Origin: Methylobacterium sp. J-067
Lineage (GTDB): Bacteria > Pseudomonadota > Alphaproteobacteria > Rhizobiales > Beijerinckiaceae
Assembly (NCBI RefSeq): GCF_022829465.1
Contig: NZ_JAKSXZ010000097.1
Span: 124,001 to 188,000, forward strand
Length of the DNA stretch: 64,000 nucleotides
Direction: 5' to 3'
Part shown: in pieces, positions 1 to 8,639 of the stretch
How positions within the stretch are numbered: position 1 is the stretch's first letter
Layout of the letters: each line of letters begins with the position of its first letter
Notes under the pieces: model-generated
What the model was told of the DNA's origin: nothing
The model's input: the letters and a program-made list of their open reading frames with translations, nothing else
Databases searched by the model: none
Made by a program: the position numbers and the translations under genes

Positions 1-210
1 ATGCTCACGGGTCTACTTGCCGAGAGCTTCCGCGAGGTACACTTCGTCTGGTCGTCCAGCCTCGATTGGCACTACATCGAGGCGGTGAAGCCCGATATCC
101 TGCTCTATGAACTGGCCGAGCGGTTCATCGCCCGCGTGCCGATTGACGATTACGACGTCGCCGCCGGCACCCGTCGCGGCGCGGCGGCGAGGCCGCTGCC
201 CGGTCAGTAG
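1..210 (+). CDS. AlgX/AlgJ-like O-acetyltransferase, C-terminal fragment
   Basis: The window opens inside a gene. Only the last 69 codons are visible, ending at TAG 208-210, and the ATG at position 1 is probably an internal methionine. The segment reads SSLDWHYIEAVKPD followed by LLYELAERFIARVP, which resembles the end of the SGNH-hydrolase-like domain of AlgX/AlgJ proteins. That family acts in the periplasm or at the inner membrane and adds acetyl groups to exopolysaccharides. The last 20 residues are a low-complexity Ala/Arg/Gly tail. The family call rests on this short stretch only; the catalytic Ser-Asp-His residues would lie outside the window. Confidence 0.45.
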   Translation: MLTGLLAESFREVHFVWSSSLDWHYIEAVKPDILLYELAERFIARVPIDDYDVAAGTRRGAAARPLPGQ

Positions 211-419
211 ATGGCCGGATCCATCATCACGAAATCACCGGACGAGGCCTGCGTGGCCGGCACGGGCGCGAAGGCGATTCCGAGCATCAGCACGAGGATC
301 GTGGCGAAGCAGGCGAGGGTGGCCGTGACCGTGTCCGCGTGCCGCCGCAGCGCGTGAATCGCCATGCAGCCGAGCGTGAAAAGGGCCGCCTCCGCGACGG
401 GCGCCAGCGCGGGGATCAT
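204..419 (-). CDS. Small membrane protein, unknown function
   Basis: This 71-residue protein is not recognised. The start ATG at 419 was chosen because a GAGGAG ribosome-binding site sits about 8 bases upstream; the longer open frame adds only an Arg-rich, unlikely N-terminus. Two hydrophobic stretches (about residues 5-23 and 32-52) suggest a small two-helix membrane protein, with a polar C-terminal tail ending in DPAIY. It is convergent with the end of the preceding AlgX-like gene and overlaps its stop by a few bases. No function can be proposed. Confidence 0.6.
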   Translation of the reverse strand: MIPALAPVAEAALFTLGCMAIHALRRHADTVTATLACFATILVLMLGIAFAPVPATQASSGDFVMMDPAIY

Positions 420-636
420 CGGGGAACTCCTCAAGTCGTGAAGTATCGGTGGGGCGAGCGCCAAGCACCGGCCACGCCACGGACGATGCCGTGTTTTGCT
501 GCGCCGCAACAGAGGTTTCGCCGCAAATCAGGTCTGCGCGGAGCGGGGCGAAGCTGCACTTTCTCTCGACGGCGGCACTCCAGCGCCTAGTTCATGGCAA
601 AGGGGCAATGACCCTGCGGGAGGAACACGCAACGCC

Positions 637-1110
637 ATGACGGCCACATTCCGCTTCGCCCTCGCCTGCGCCGCCCTGGCGGGGTTCGGTATCCACGGCG
701 CCGCCGCCCAGACCGCCTTCAAGCTCGAAGGGGCCTGCGAATCGCTGGTGGTGGCGGGTCGCGACGTGAGCGCCCAATGCGCCCCGACGCTGACCAACGC
801 GGTGAGCCGCAACCGCACCACCTTCGACTTCATGACGAAGGACGGTCAGGTCGTCAGCTTCTCCGGCAACGGCGCCCAACAGGAGGCGACGGAGGAGACC
901 GACCCGCTTCAGCCGATCAACGTCGTCTCGGAAAGCAAGACCGGGAGCGAGGTCGGCGCGCCGGTCCTCGCCATCGGCGCCTGCCGGTTCTCGACGCCGG
1001 AGCCCGGCCGCACGGGCATCGCCTGCGAGGCCAAGACGGCGGACGGACGGGTCTATTCGGGAACGTTCGTGACCGCCGCCAAGACGGCGCCCGGAGCCCC
1101 GGCCCGCTGA
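637..1110 (+). CDS. Exported protein of unknown function
   Basis: The product is 157 residues. The ATG at 637 was chosen because GGGAGGA lies just upstream and the protein then begins with a classic signal peptide (hydrophobic residues 6-22, predicted cleavage after GAAAQ). The frame is open further upstream, but that part does not look like a protein. The mature part has three cysteines (in GACESL, SAQCAP and GACRF, with a fourth in IACEAK), so disulfides in the periplasm are plausible. No family was recognised. Confidence 0.7.
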   Translation: MTATFRFALACAALAGFGIHGAAAQTAFKLEGACESLVVAGRDVSAQCAPTLTNAVSRNRTTFDFMTKDGQVVSFSGNGAQQEATEETDPLQPINVVSESKTGSEVGAPVLAIGACRFSTPEPGRTGIACEAKTADGRVYSGTFVTAAKTAPGAPAR

Positions 1111-1224
1111 GCCAAGCGCCAGCCGGGGGTGGACAACCGCGAACCATCCGCGCAGCGGACTGGTCAGAGGCGGCGTGAAGCCCCATCTACCGGCAATCAC
1201 GAGAAAAGTTCCGAAGCGAGATCG

Positions 1225-2127
1225 ATGCTCAACGACCTCAGCGCCGGCGGCGCTTCCGCCGACCTGATCAAGGACACCACGACGGCCTCCTTCCGGCAGG
1301 ACGTCATCGCCGAATCCATGAACCGCCCGGTTCTCGTGGATTTCTGGGCGCCGTGGTGCGGGCCGTGCAAGCAGCTGACGCCTGTCTTGGAGAAGGTCGT
1401 CCAGGCTGCGGCCGGCAAGGTCGTGCTCGCCAAGATGAACATCGATGAGCACCCCTCCATCGCGGGGCAGCTCGGCATCCAGTCGATCCCGGCGGTCATC
1501 GCCTTCGACAAGGGTCGCCCGGTGGACGGCTTCATGGGCGCCGTGCCCGAGGGCCAGATCAAGGAATTGATCGACCGGCTCGCCGGCCCCGGCGGCCCGT
1601 CGCCGATCGAGGCGGCCCTGGAAGAGGCGGCCTCCCTGGTGGAGGCCGGCGACCTCGCGGGCGCGTCGGAGATCTATGCGGCGGTGCTCGAACAGGAGCC
1701 CGACAACGTCACGGCCCTGGCCGGCTTTGCCAAGCTGCAGCTCGATGCGGGCGAGATCGAGAACGCCAAGCGCGTCCTGGCCATGGTGCCGGAGGAGAAG
1801 GCGAACGACCCGGCCCTGGCCGGTGTCCGCGCCGCCCTCGAACTCGCGGAGCAGGCCGCCTCGCTCGGCGATCTCGCCGGGCTGCAGAAGGCCATCGACA
1901 CGAACCCCGACGACCATCAGGCGCGCTACGATCTCGCGCTGGGCCTCGCGGGGCGCAACCAGCGTGAGCAAGCGGTCGATCACCTGATCGAGATCCGCAA
2001 GCGCGACAAGACCTGGAACGACGACGCGGCGCGCAAGCAGCTGCTTCAGTTCTTCGAGGCCTGGGGGGTCATGGACCCCGACACGATCCGTGGCCGGCGC
2101 AAGCTTTCGGCCCTGCTGTTCTCGTAA
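1225..2127 (+). CDS. cnoX: CnoX-type chaperedoxin (thioredoxin domain plus TPR-like repeats)
   Basis: The product is 300 residues. A thioredoxin domain covers about residues 17-120 with the complete active site WCGPCK at 44-49, followed by a helical TPR-like C-terminal half (residues 130-290). This is the architecture of CnoX/YbbN, which protects proteins from oxidative damage and hands clients to GroEL and DnaK. E. coli CnoX lacks a redox-active CxxC; alphaproteobacterial forms such as that of Caulobacter keep it, as here. ATG 1225 is preferred because thioredoxin homology begins shortly after it; the open frame extends to 1129 without homology. The groESL operon lies about 10 kb downstream. 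Confidence 0.88.
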   Translation: MLNDLSAGGASADLIKDTTTASFRQDVIAESMNRPVLVDFWAPWCGPCKQLTPVLEKVVQAAAGKVVLAKMNIDEHPSIAGQLGIQSIPAVIAFDKGRPVDGFMGAVPEGQIKELIDRLAGPGGPSPIEAALEEAASLVEAGDLAGASEIYAAVLEQEPDNVTALAGFAKLQLDAGEIENAKRVLAMVPEEKANDPALAGVRAALELAEQAASLGDLAGLQKAIDTNPDDHQARYDLALGLAGRNQREQAVDHLIEIRKRDKTWNDDAARKQLLQFFEAWGVMDPDTIRGRRKLSALLFS

Positions 2128-2139
2128 CGCGCCGGCCCA

Positions 2140-2166
2140 TCCCGGACGAAGTAGGCGCGTCCGGGA
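2140..2166 (+). other. Hairpin between cnoX and the LON-domain gene
   Basis: An 8-bp perfect stem (TCCCGGAC pairing with GTCCGGGA, loop 11 bases) lies in the 72-base gap. No T-tract follows, so it is at best a weak terminator or an RNA-stabilising element. The two flanking genes point the same way and may share a transcript. Confidence 0.35.
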
Positions 2167-2199
2167 GCCGGGCCGGGAAATCGCGCCAGAGGAGGTGCG

Positions 2200-2862
2200 A
2201 TGAGCACGCATTCCGGCTTACAGCGTCCGGCGGATTGCCCCGCCGTCATTCCCGTCTTCCCCTTGCCCGGCGCGCTGCTGCTGCCGAGGGGACAGATGCC
2301 GCTCAACATCTTCGAGCCGCGCTATCTCAAGATGGTGGACGACGCCCTGCGCGGCGACCGGCTGATCGGCATGATCCAGCCCGATCCGGACGGCGCCGCC
2401 GCTCACCCCAAGCTGTTCCGCGTGGGCTGTGCCGGGCGCATCACCCAATATGCCGAGACCGGCGACGGCCGCTATCTGATCTCCCTCACGGGCGTCAGCC
2501 GCTTCCGCATGGAGAGCGAGGTCGCCTCGGCCGAGCACTACCGCCTGTGCCAAGTGAGCTACGACGAGTTCGCGGTGGACTTCCAGGCGCGGGCGGGCGA
2601 GGAACAGGTCGACCGGGCGGGCGTCCTCAAGGCCCTGCGCGACTTCGTCGAATCGAACGATCTGAAGGTCGATTGGGCGGGGATCGACGAGGCCCCCAAC
2701 GAGGCCCTCGTGAACGCGCTGTGCATGATGAGCCCGTTCGGGATCCGCGAGAAGCAGGCGATGCTCGAAGCGGCGGACCTCAAGACCCGCGCCGAGATCC
2801 TGATCGCGGTCACGCAGATGGAACTCATGCGGGGCTCCGGCCCCGAGCCGACAATGCAATAG
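2200..2862 (+). CDS. LON substrate-binding-domain protein
   Basis: The product is 220 residues and consists of a LON N-terminal substrate-binding domain without the AAA+ or protease domains of Lon. Diagnostic features are the opening [27 protein letters not shown] at about residues 25-51 and the helical second half. Stand-alone LON-domain proteins are common next to thioredoxin/CnoX genes in alphaproteobacteria, as here (72 bases downstream of cnoX). Their biochemical role is poorly known; protein quality control is an inference from domain and neighbour. An AGGAGG ribosome-binding site precedes the ATG. Confidence 0.85.
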   Translation: MSTHSGLQRPADCPAVIPVFPLPGALLLPRGQMPLNIFEPRYLKMVDDALRGDRLIGMIQPDPDGAAAHPKLFRVGCAGRITQYAETGDGRYLISLTGVSRFRMESEVASAEHYRLCQVSYDEFAVDFQARAGEEQVDRAGVLKALRDFVESNDLKVDWAGIDEAPNEALVNALCMMSPFGIREKQAMLEAADLKTRAEILIAVTQMELMRGSGPEPTMQ

Positions 2863-2876
2863 GATTCCACCCCGTC

Positions 2877-3083
2877 ATGGCCAACGACCTCACCGCCCCC
2901 GTCGAGGCGACCCGCGTCGATCCCAAGCTCCTCGAAATCCTCGTCTGCCCGCTGACCAAGGGCACGCTGGAATACGATTCCGCCAAGCAGGAACTGATCA
3001 GCCGTTCGGCCAAGCTCGCCTACCCGATCCGCGACGGTATTCCGATCATGCTGCCGGAAGAAGCCCGGCCGCTGCACGACTAA
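2877..3083 (+). CDS. Trm112-like / UPF0434 (YcaR) family protein
   Basis: The product is 68 residues. It contains the family core [19 protein letters not shown] and ends with [18 protein letters not shown]. In zinc-binding Trm112 proteins cysteines ligate zinc; here only one cysteine (in VCPLTKG) remains, as in many bacterial UPF0434 members. It starts 14 bases after the LON-domain gene and is probably cotranscribed with it and cnoX. Bacterial members are small and poorly characterised; some Trm112 relatives activate methyltransferases. Confidence 0.85.
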   Translation: MANDLTAPVEATRVDPKLLEILVCPLTKGTLEYDSAKQELISRSAKLAYPIRDGIPIMLPEEARPLHD

Positions 3084-3106
3084 AATCGTCGTCGCCACGA
3101 ACGTCG

Positions 3107-3136
3107 CGAAAGCTCGGCCGTATTGCCGAGCTTTCG
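3107..3136 (+). terminator. Strong stem-loop after the Trm112-like gene
   Basis: A perfect 12-bp stem (CGAAAGCTCGGC and its complement) encloses a 6-base loop, 23 bases after the stop codon. It is followed by CTCGGTTACG, not a clear T-tract. It most likely ends the cnoX-LON-Trm112 transcript or protects its 3' end. Confidence 0.6.
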
Positions 3137-3286
3137 CTCGGTTACGAAATAATACATATTTGTTGGGTCGCGGCCATATTCATGTCGCGCAATTTGGTTT
3201 ACAACGACTCATCCCGCAACAACGCTGACGACCGGACGCGAAATCGCGCCGTGGCGTCGCTGTATTTGCAGAGAGCCGTTCCCAGG

Positions 3287-3676
3287 ATGACCTTCACCGT
3301 TCCGACCGTCTTCGCCGCCGCTGCCCTGACCGCCGGTGCCATCAGCGCGCCCGCCGCAGCCGCGCCCGACCGGCTCAATGGCACCTGGGCGGTGGAACTC
3401 GTGACCGACAGCGGGCTGTGCAGCGCGCGCTACAGCTACAGCGTCGCCATCCGCGACGGTGAGGTGCGGCCTGCTACGACGACCGGCGCGCGGGTCAGCG
3501 GCCGAGTCTCGCCGGATGGCACGGTGGGCATCACCGTCGCCGGAGCCGGCGGGTCGGGGACCGGCACCGGGCGCCTCAGCGGCACGCAAGGGTCCGGCAC
3601 ATGGGCCGTGTCCTCGCTCTGCTCCGGCCGCTGGACGGCCCGGCGCGGCGACACGCGCACCGCCCAGGCCGAGTAG
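3287..3676 (+). CDS. Small exported protein, unknown function
   Basis: The product is 129 residues with an N-terminal signal peptide (about residues 5-24, cleavage near APAAAAP). The mature part contains LNGTWAVELVTDSGLCSARYSYSV and a glycine/serine-rich middle, resembling small periplasmic proteins with a lipocalin-like or sugar-binding beta fold, but no family is certain. The ATG at 3287 is chosen for the signal peptide; the upstream part of the open frame (from 3182) is polar and unlike a leader. The region before it (3137-3190) is unusually AT-rich for this genome and may hold the promoter. Confidence 0.65.
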   Translation: MTFTVPTVFAAAALTAGAISAPAAAAPDRLNGTWAVELVTDSGLCSARYSYSVAIRDGEVRPATTTGARVSGRVSPDGTVGITVAGAGGSGTGTGRLSGTQGSGTWAVSSLCSGRWTARRGDTRTAQAE

Positions 3677-3682
3677 ACGCCC

Positions 3683-4045
3683 TCAGGCGGCGGCGGAGAG
3701 CCAGGAGCGCGCCTCGGAAAGCCGCTCGCGCTCGAACACCTTGATCTTGTAGGGCGAGACGAAGGCGAAGGTCTCGGCCATCATCTTCAGCCACGGCGCG
3801 TCCGTGACGAGCGCCACATGGCTCACGCCCTTCATCATCGCGATGCCGAAGCGCGGATCCTTGAAGAAGGCCGCCGGCTCCATGCCCTGGAAACTGCGGA
3901 TGTCCTCCAGGAGCTTGATGCGCTCGCCCTTGTCCAGGTCCGCCTTCATGGCGTTGATGGCCGCGTTCATCTCCTCGTCGGAGATCTTTCCGTCGACCAC
4001 GATTTCGGCCACGTTCGAATCGGGCGTCTTGGTGTAGCTCAGCAC
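3683..4045 (-). CDS. STAS/SpoIIAA-like protein
   Basis: The product is 120 residues in the SpoIIAA-like (STAS fold) family: alternating strands and helices, with the pattern AEIVVDGKISDEEMNA, EDIRSFQGMEP and FGIAMMKGVSHVALV. Members of this family bind lipids or act in regulation, but their role is unclear. The start is taken as GTG at 4045, which has GGAGAG about 8 bases upstream; an ATG 24 codons earlier (4117) would overlap priA. It is transcribed after priA, 46 bases downstream of the priA stop at 4092. Confidence 0.7.
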   Translation of the reverse strand: MLSYTKTPDSNVAEIVVDGKISDEEMNAAINAMKADLDKGERIKLLEDIRSFQGMEPAAFFKDPRFGIAMMKGVSHVALVTDAPWLKMMAETFAFVSPYKIKVFERERLSEARSWLSAAA

Positions 4046-4091
4046 TTGGTCGCTCTCCGTCCACGGCGTCGCAGCCGAAGCGCCCTGTCTC

Positions 4092-6269
4092 CTACAAAAA
4101 GCTCTGCGGGTCGACATCGATCGTGACCTTGAGGTTGCCGCGCGGCTTCGGGGCGCGGGCCAGCCACTCCCGCAGGTAGGCCTGCATGTCGACGTTGCGC
4201 TCGGTCTTCACGAGCAGCCGGAAGCGGTGGCGCCCCCGGATCAGCGCCAGCGGCGCCTCGGCCGGGCCGAGCACCATCACGCCGCCCGGCGGGTCCGCCT
4301 CGCGGGCCAGCGCCTGCCCATAAGCTTCGGCCACCGCCTTGTCGGTGGCGGAGACGATCAGAGCCGCGAGGCGGCCGAAGGGCGGCAGGCCCGCCGCCTC
4401 GCGGGCGGCGATCTCCTCCGCGTAGAACCGCTCCGCATCGCCCGACAGCAGCGCGGCGATCACCGGATGCTCCGGCTGGTAGGTCTGGACCAGCGCCCGG
4501 CCCGGCTTCTCCCCGCGCCCGGCCCGGCCCGTCACCTGTTGCAGCAACTGGAAGGTCCGCTCGGCGGCGCGCGGGTCGCCGGAGGTGAGGCCGATATCCG
4601 CATCGAGCACGCCGACCAGCGTCAGGCCGGGGAAGTTGTGCCCCTTGGCGACGAGCTGCGTGCCGATCACGAGGTCGCATTCCCCCGCCGCCACCGCTTC
4701 GAGTTCCTGGCGCAGCCGCTCGGCGCCGCCGGGAAAGTCGCTCGACAGCACGATGATGCGCTTGTCCGGGAACAGCCCGGCGGCCTCTTCGGCGATGCGC
4801 TCGACGCCGGGGCCGCAGGGGGTCAGGTGGTCGAAGGCACCACAATTCGTGCAGACCTCCGGCCGCCGCTCGGTGTAGCCGCATTGGTGGCACACCAGCG
4901 CCCGGCGGAAGCGATGTTCCACGAGCCAGGTCGAGCAGTTCTTGCATTGGTAGCGGTGGCCGCAGGCCCGGCACAGTGTGAGCGGCGCGTAGCCTCGCCG
5001 GTTCAGGAACAGCAGCGCCTGCTCGCCACGCTCCAGCGTATGCTTCACCGCGTTGATGAGGGGCGGGCTGATGAAGCTGCCTTTGGCCGGTGCATCGCGC
5101 CGCATGTCGATGGCGGCGATGTCGGGCAGGCGCCGTCCGCCGAACCGCTCGGGCAGGACGAGGTGGTCGTAGCGCCCCCGCGCCGCGTTCACCCGGCTCT
5201 CGATGGAGGGCGTCGCCGAGGCAAGCACCACCGGGCAGCCTTCGAGCCGCCCCCGCACCACCGCCATGTCGCGGGCGTGATAGTGGACGCCGTCCTCCTG
5301 TTTGTAGGCGGTCTCGTGCTCCTCATCGACCACGATCAGGCCGAGTTGCGCGAAGGGCAGGAACAGGGCCGAGCGGGCGCCGACCACGACCTTCGCCTCG
5401 CCCGATGCGACGGCGACCCGCAGCCGCTCCCGGCGCCGTCCGCCGATGCCGGAATGCCAGGCGGCCGGGCGGACGCCGAACCGTTCCGCGAACCGGTCGA
5501 GGAACTGCGCGGTGAGGGCGATTTCCGGCATCAGGATCAAGGCCTGCCGCCCCGCCCGGACGCAACTCGCCACCGCCTCGAAATAGACTTCCGTCTTGCC
5601 CGAACCGGTGACGCCTTCGAGCAGAACCGGCTTCGCCGTGCCGGCCTCGGCACTTGCGGCGATGATCGAATCGAGCGATGCCACCGCCTCGGCCTGTGCC
5701 TCGGAGAGGGGGACACGGGGGTGGTCCGGGTCGGGCTCGGGCGCCACCGGCTCCGGCGCGATGGCGAGCGCTTCGAGCGCCCCGTCATCGATGAGCCCAT
5801 CCACCACCGACAGCGAGACGCCGGCCTCCTTGGCCAGGGCGCTCTTGCCGCGCAACTCCCCGTCGGCGGCAATGGCGAGCACCTTTGTGCGCGCAGGCGT
5901 CGGCCGGGACGGCGGCTTGCCGGAACTGCGCACCGCGACGCGGGCGATCTCCGCACCGGCCGCCTCGTCGGGCAGGCGCAGCACCATCGCCAGCGCCGAG
6001 CCCCGGGGAGCGAGGGTGTAGCGGGCGATCCAGTCCACCAGACCGCGCAGGGTGCCGCCAAGGCGGGGAACGTCGAGGATGCCGGTGACGGGCCGCAGGT
6101 TCGAGCCGCCGACGCTCTCGGCGACGTTCCACACCACCCCGACCGTCTCGCGCGGGCCGAGGGGAACCTGCACCACGTCGCCGGCCGTCACGGTCAGGCC
6201 ATGCGGGACAACGTAGCTGTAGGGCGTATCGATCGCGAGGGGGATCTGGATTTCGGCGACGGTCGGCAT
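4092..6269 (-). CDS. priA: Replication restart helicase PriA
   Basis: The product is 725 residues, the normal size for PriA, the 3'-to-5' helicase that reloads the replisome at stalled or repaired forks. Visible features, in order: N-terminal DNA-binding domain; Walker A GVTGSGKTEVY at about 219-229; DEEH box at about 315-318; SATPS motif III at about 351; an eight-cysteine zinc-binding cluster between about 433 and 477 (CRACG, CKNC, CHQCG, CTNCG); and a C-terminal domain ending in DVDPQSFL. ATG 6269 is preferred over an ATG 6 codons upstream because AAAGG precedes it at good spacing. Confidence 0.96.
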   Translation of the reverse strand: MPTVAEIQIPLAIDTPYSYVVPHGLTVTAGDVVQVPLGPRETVGVVWNVAESVGGSNLRPVTGILDVPRLGGTLRGLVDWIARYTLAPRGSALAMVLRLPDEAAGAEIARVAVRSSGKPPSRPTPARTKVLAIAADGELRGKSALAKEAGVSLSVVDGLIDDGALEALAIAPEPVAPEPDPDHPRVPLSEAQAEAVASLDSIIAASAEAGTAKPVLLEGVTGSGKTEVYFEAVASCVRAGRQALILMPEIALTAQFLDRFAERFGVRPAAWHSGIGGRRRERLRVAVASGEAKVVVGARSALFLPFAQLGLIVVDEEHETAYKQEDGVHYHARDMAVVRGRLEGCPVVLASATPSIESRVNAARGRYDHLVLPERFGGRRLPDIAAIDMRRDAPAKGSFISPPLINAVKHTLERGEQALLFLNRRGYAPLTLCRACGHRYQCKNCSTWLVEHRFRRALVCHQCGYTERRPEVCTNCGAFDHLTPCGPGVERIAEEAAGLFPDKRIIVLSSDFPGGAERLRQELEAVAAGECDLVIGTQLVAKGHNFPGLTLVGVLDADIGLTSGDPRAAERTFQLLQQVTGRAGRGEKPGRALVQTYQPEHPVIAALLSGDAERFYAEEIAAREAAGLPPFGRLAALIVSATDKAVAEAYGQALAREADPPGGVMVLGPAEAPLALIRGRHRFRLLVKTERNVDMQAYLREWLARAPKPRGNLKVTIDVDPQSFL

Positions 6270-6334
6270 GTTCTGCCTTTGTACCATAGCGGACGGGAAT
6301 TGGCTCCTGCCCGCCCTCGTCGCCGAAGGGAAAT

Positions 6335-6592
6335 TTACGAGTGGCGGCGCACGGCGTAGCGGTAGCGCCGTCCCTCCTCGTCAAGCAACTCGCTGTCGGA
6401 ACTCTCCCGCCAGACGATCTCGTCGCCGGGGCCGGCGGCGTCGGTGAGCACGGTGCCGCGCACGATGTCGAGCGCGAGGCCCGCGCCGTAGCTCATGGCG
6501 GTCGCGTCCGTGATGGCGGCGCCGATGTCGCCCCCATCGGGAAGACAGGCGAACAGAACGCCGTCGGCGATGGCGAGGGTGTAGGTTTGCAT
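6335..6592 (-). CDS. Small protein, unknown function
   Basis: The product is 85 residues. The ATG at 6592 has a GGAG about 8 bases upstream and starts MQTYTLAIADG. The protein is acidic overall and ends EEGRRYRYAVRRHS. No family was recognised. It precedes priA on the same strand with a gap of 65 bases and could be cotranscribed with it. Confidence 0.6.
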   Translation of the reverse strand: MQTYTLAIADGVLFACLPDGGDIGAAITDATAMSYGAGLALDIVRGTVLTDAAGPGDEIVWRESSDSELLDEEGRRYRYAVRRHS

Positions 6593-6804
6593 GCGGCGGC
6601 TCCAACTCAAACGAGCAGCTCGGGAGGGGCGAACCTAGGAACCCCGGCCAGCAGGAGAAGTGCATTCTCCGAATTGCTGCAATGCAACAAAACGCCAGGG
6701 CACGGTCATGTGTTCCGGTTCGGGAGGTGGTCCGTGGTCGTGAGACCATCTCCCGACATGCTTCGCACGAGCGTTATGACACCTGAGCGACTTGGATCGT
6801 GCCG

Positions 6805-8058
6805 TCACACTCGTGTGAGCGGCGGGGTCTCCGGGGGCGAGACGACGACTGTCGTGGGCACGCTGTCCGCGTCTGAGAAGGCGGCGATGACCTGCGGCGT
6901 AAGGGCGTCGCCGTCCTCGCCGGAGTTCGGGACGAGACGCACCGTCTCCTCACGGGGCGGGGGTGCGTCGCTGCCGGCATGTTCGTCGGCGACGGCCGCG
7001 ACCGCCTCCGGCGCGATCAGGCCGAGCCCGGCCGCGTGGCGGGCGATGGCGATGCTGTCGGCGGCGAGCACGAGGCTCGATCCGGTCGCCGCCACGGCGC
7101 CTGCGAGGCGCACCACCTCCTCCGTCCGCGCGGCATCCCGCGAGACGTTGCGGATGTAGACCGCCTTCACCCGTCCGGGATTGTCGGCCACGATCTGCGC
7201 GTAGACCTCCGGGTCGTGCTGGCCGCTGTCGCCGATCAGCACGAAGGGCCGGTCGTGGTAGAGGTCGAGCATGTGCCGGATCAGAGCCTGCTTGTGATCC
7301 TCGGCCCTGCGCGGGAGGGGGTGCGTCCAAGAGAGCCCCCATTCCCGCAGGAACAGCACCGGCCCCGCCGGGATGCCGTGGCGCTGGAAGAACTCCGTCA
7401 GCATCTCGTAGAGGCCCCAGGGCGCCCGCGAGACGTACAGCATCGGGTTGCCCTCGCCCCCGCTCGGGCCGGCATGGAGCGCCCGGTAGAGCGACGTCAC
7501 GCCGGGGAAGGCGACGCGGCTCTCCGCATCCTCCACGAACAGCCGCCAGAGCATCTTCAGCTTGTTGGCGACACCCGTGCGCATGACCGTGTCGTCGATG
7601 TCGCTGACGACGACATAGCCGCATCCGGCGGGCGGGATGTAGACCTCGCCCATCGCCGGGATGGGCGGATCGGCCTCCAGGGTGAGCTGGACCTCGTGCC
7701 AGGGGCCCTCGACCGGGAGCAGGGATTGCGGGCGCAGATGCACCCGGAAATAGCCGTCGCTGTCCGTCACGACCCGCGTTTCGGCCCCGCCGAACCGGGC
7801 GAGGATTGAGGCATCCGCGACGATGCGCCGGGAGATGCGGCGGCGGACGTCGCGCCATTGCGCGCGCAGGGAGTCGGGATCCTCACCGGGTCTGTCCGGC
7901 GATTGGCGGAAGACCCGGCCGATCAGGAAGATCTCTTCGGCCGAGCCGTAGCCCCGATAGGGTTCGACTACGAGCCCGCCGCGCCCCTGCGCCCGCCGCA
8001 CCGGGCGGGCGACGACGCGCAGCGCCTTCCGCGCGGCCCGGCCGGCTCGTGTCGACAT
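6805..8058 (-). CDS. App1-type phosphatase domain protein (DUF2183)
   Basis: The product is 417 residues from ATG 8058. It carries the App1 catalytic domain (related to the HAD/lipin phosphatases): DIDDTVM, matching the DxDxT nucleophile motif, and LIGDSGQHDPEVY further on. The yeast relative App1 is a phosphatidate phosphatase; bacterial members are assumed to act on lipids or other phosphates. An N-terminal beta-rich region (residues 20-150) precedes it, and the last 60 residues are a low-complexity acidic/proline tail. It starts 13 bases after the DUF3775 gene, so the two form one operon. Confidence 0.82.
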   Translation of the reverse strand: MSTRAGRAARKALRVVARPVRRAQGRGGLVVEPYRGYGSAEEIFLIGRVFRQSPDRPGEDPDSLRAQWRDVRRRISRRIVADASILARFGGAETRVVTDSDGYFRVHLRPQSLLPVEGPWHEVQLTLEADPPIPAMGEVYIPPAGCGYVVVSDIDDTVMRTGVANKLKMLWRLFVEDAESRVAFPGVTSLYRALHAGPSGGEGNPMLYVSRAPWGLYEMLTEFFQRHGIPAGPVLFLREWGLSWTHPLPRRAEDHKQALIRHMLDLYHDRPFVLIGDSGQHDPEVYAQIVADNPGRVKAVYIRNVSRDAARTEEVVRLAGAVAATGSSLVLAADSIAIARHAAGLGLIAPEAVAAVADEHAGSDAPPPREETVRLVPNSGEDGDALTPQVIAAFSDADSVPTTVVVSPPETPPLTRV

Positions 8059-8071
8059 GCCGCGAAAGGCC

Positions 8072-8470
8072 TCAGGCTTGCGGGAGATCGGGGGTGAGTC
8101 CGAGGGCATCGAGCCCTTCCTCGAGCAGGTCGCCGGCATCGGGCGAACCCAGCAGTTCCTTCACCGCGCCTTCGCCGACCGCCTCACGCTCGCGGGCGAA
8201 CTTCACGGCGGCGTCCCACTCCTCCGGCTCCATGTCGCCACGGCCGATGTAGAGGAGCGCCAGAAGCTCGGCGCGGGAATCGTCGTCCATGCCGGCGATC
8301 ATGCCGCGCACCTCGGATTCGGTGGCGTCGTCGGTGCCCGAGACGAGCACGTCGGTGGCGCCGTCATCGATGGGGTTCGAGCCGGAATCCGGATCGGTCG
8401 GGCCTTCCTTTACCTCGATCGCGCGGAGCCGGATGACGATGTCGGCGACGGTGTCGGGGGCGAGGTCCAT
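8072..8470 (-). CDS. DUF3775 domain protein
   Basis: The product is 132 residues. It starts at ATG 8470 with GGAGAC just upstream; the longer open frame is not credible. The core includes LLALLYIGRGDMEPEEWDAAV and an acidic N-terminal half, matching the DUF3775 family found widely in alphaproteobacteria. The function is unknown. It is the first gene of a two-gene operon with the App1-type phosphatase. Confidence 0.78.
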   Translation of the reverse strand: MDLAPDTVADIVIRLRAIEVKEGPTDPDSGSNPIDDGATDVLVSGTDDATESEVRGMIAGMDDDSRAELLALLYIGRGDMEPEEWDAAVKFAREREAVGEGAVKELLGSPDAGDLLEEGLDALGLTPDLPQA

Positions 8471-8639
8471 CGATGTCTCCTGAGAACGCATGAAACAGCA
8501 GGGCATTCGCGCCCCTTGAGCCGCGACAACGGGCGAGGCGCGCGGCGGTTCGCTGCCTCGTGCGCGCCAAAGCGGGAGACTGCGTGGTCCTTGGCGTTGG
8601 GCGGAACGAAGCGGTGCCTTTCGGGCTTGCAGTTCGCCG

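Noticed and set aside
592..2211. A 539-residue open frame on the minus strand opposite cnoX
   Set aside because: It is the antisense shadow of cnoX and the exported-protein gene. It is Arg/Gly/Leu-rich, has no recognisable domain and no ribosome-binding site.
6805..6818. A palindrome TCACAC-TC-GTGTGA at the end of the App1-type gene as a terminator
   Set aside because: The stem is only 6 bp, the loop is 2 bases and no T-tract follows; it is probably chance.
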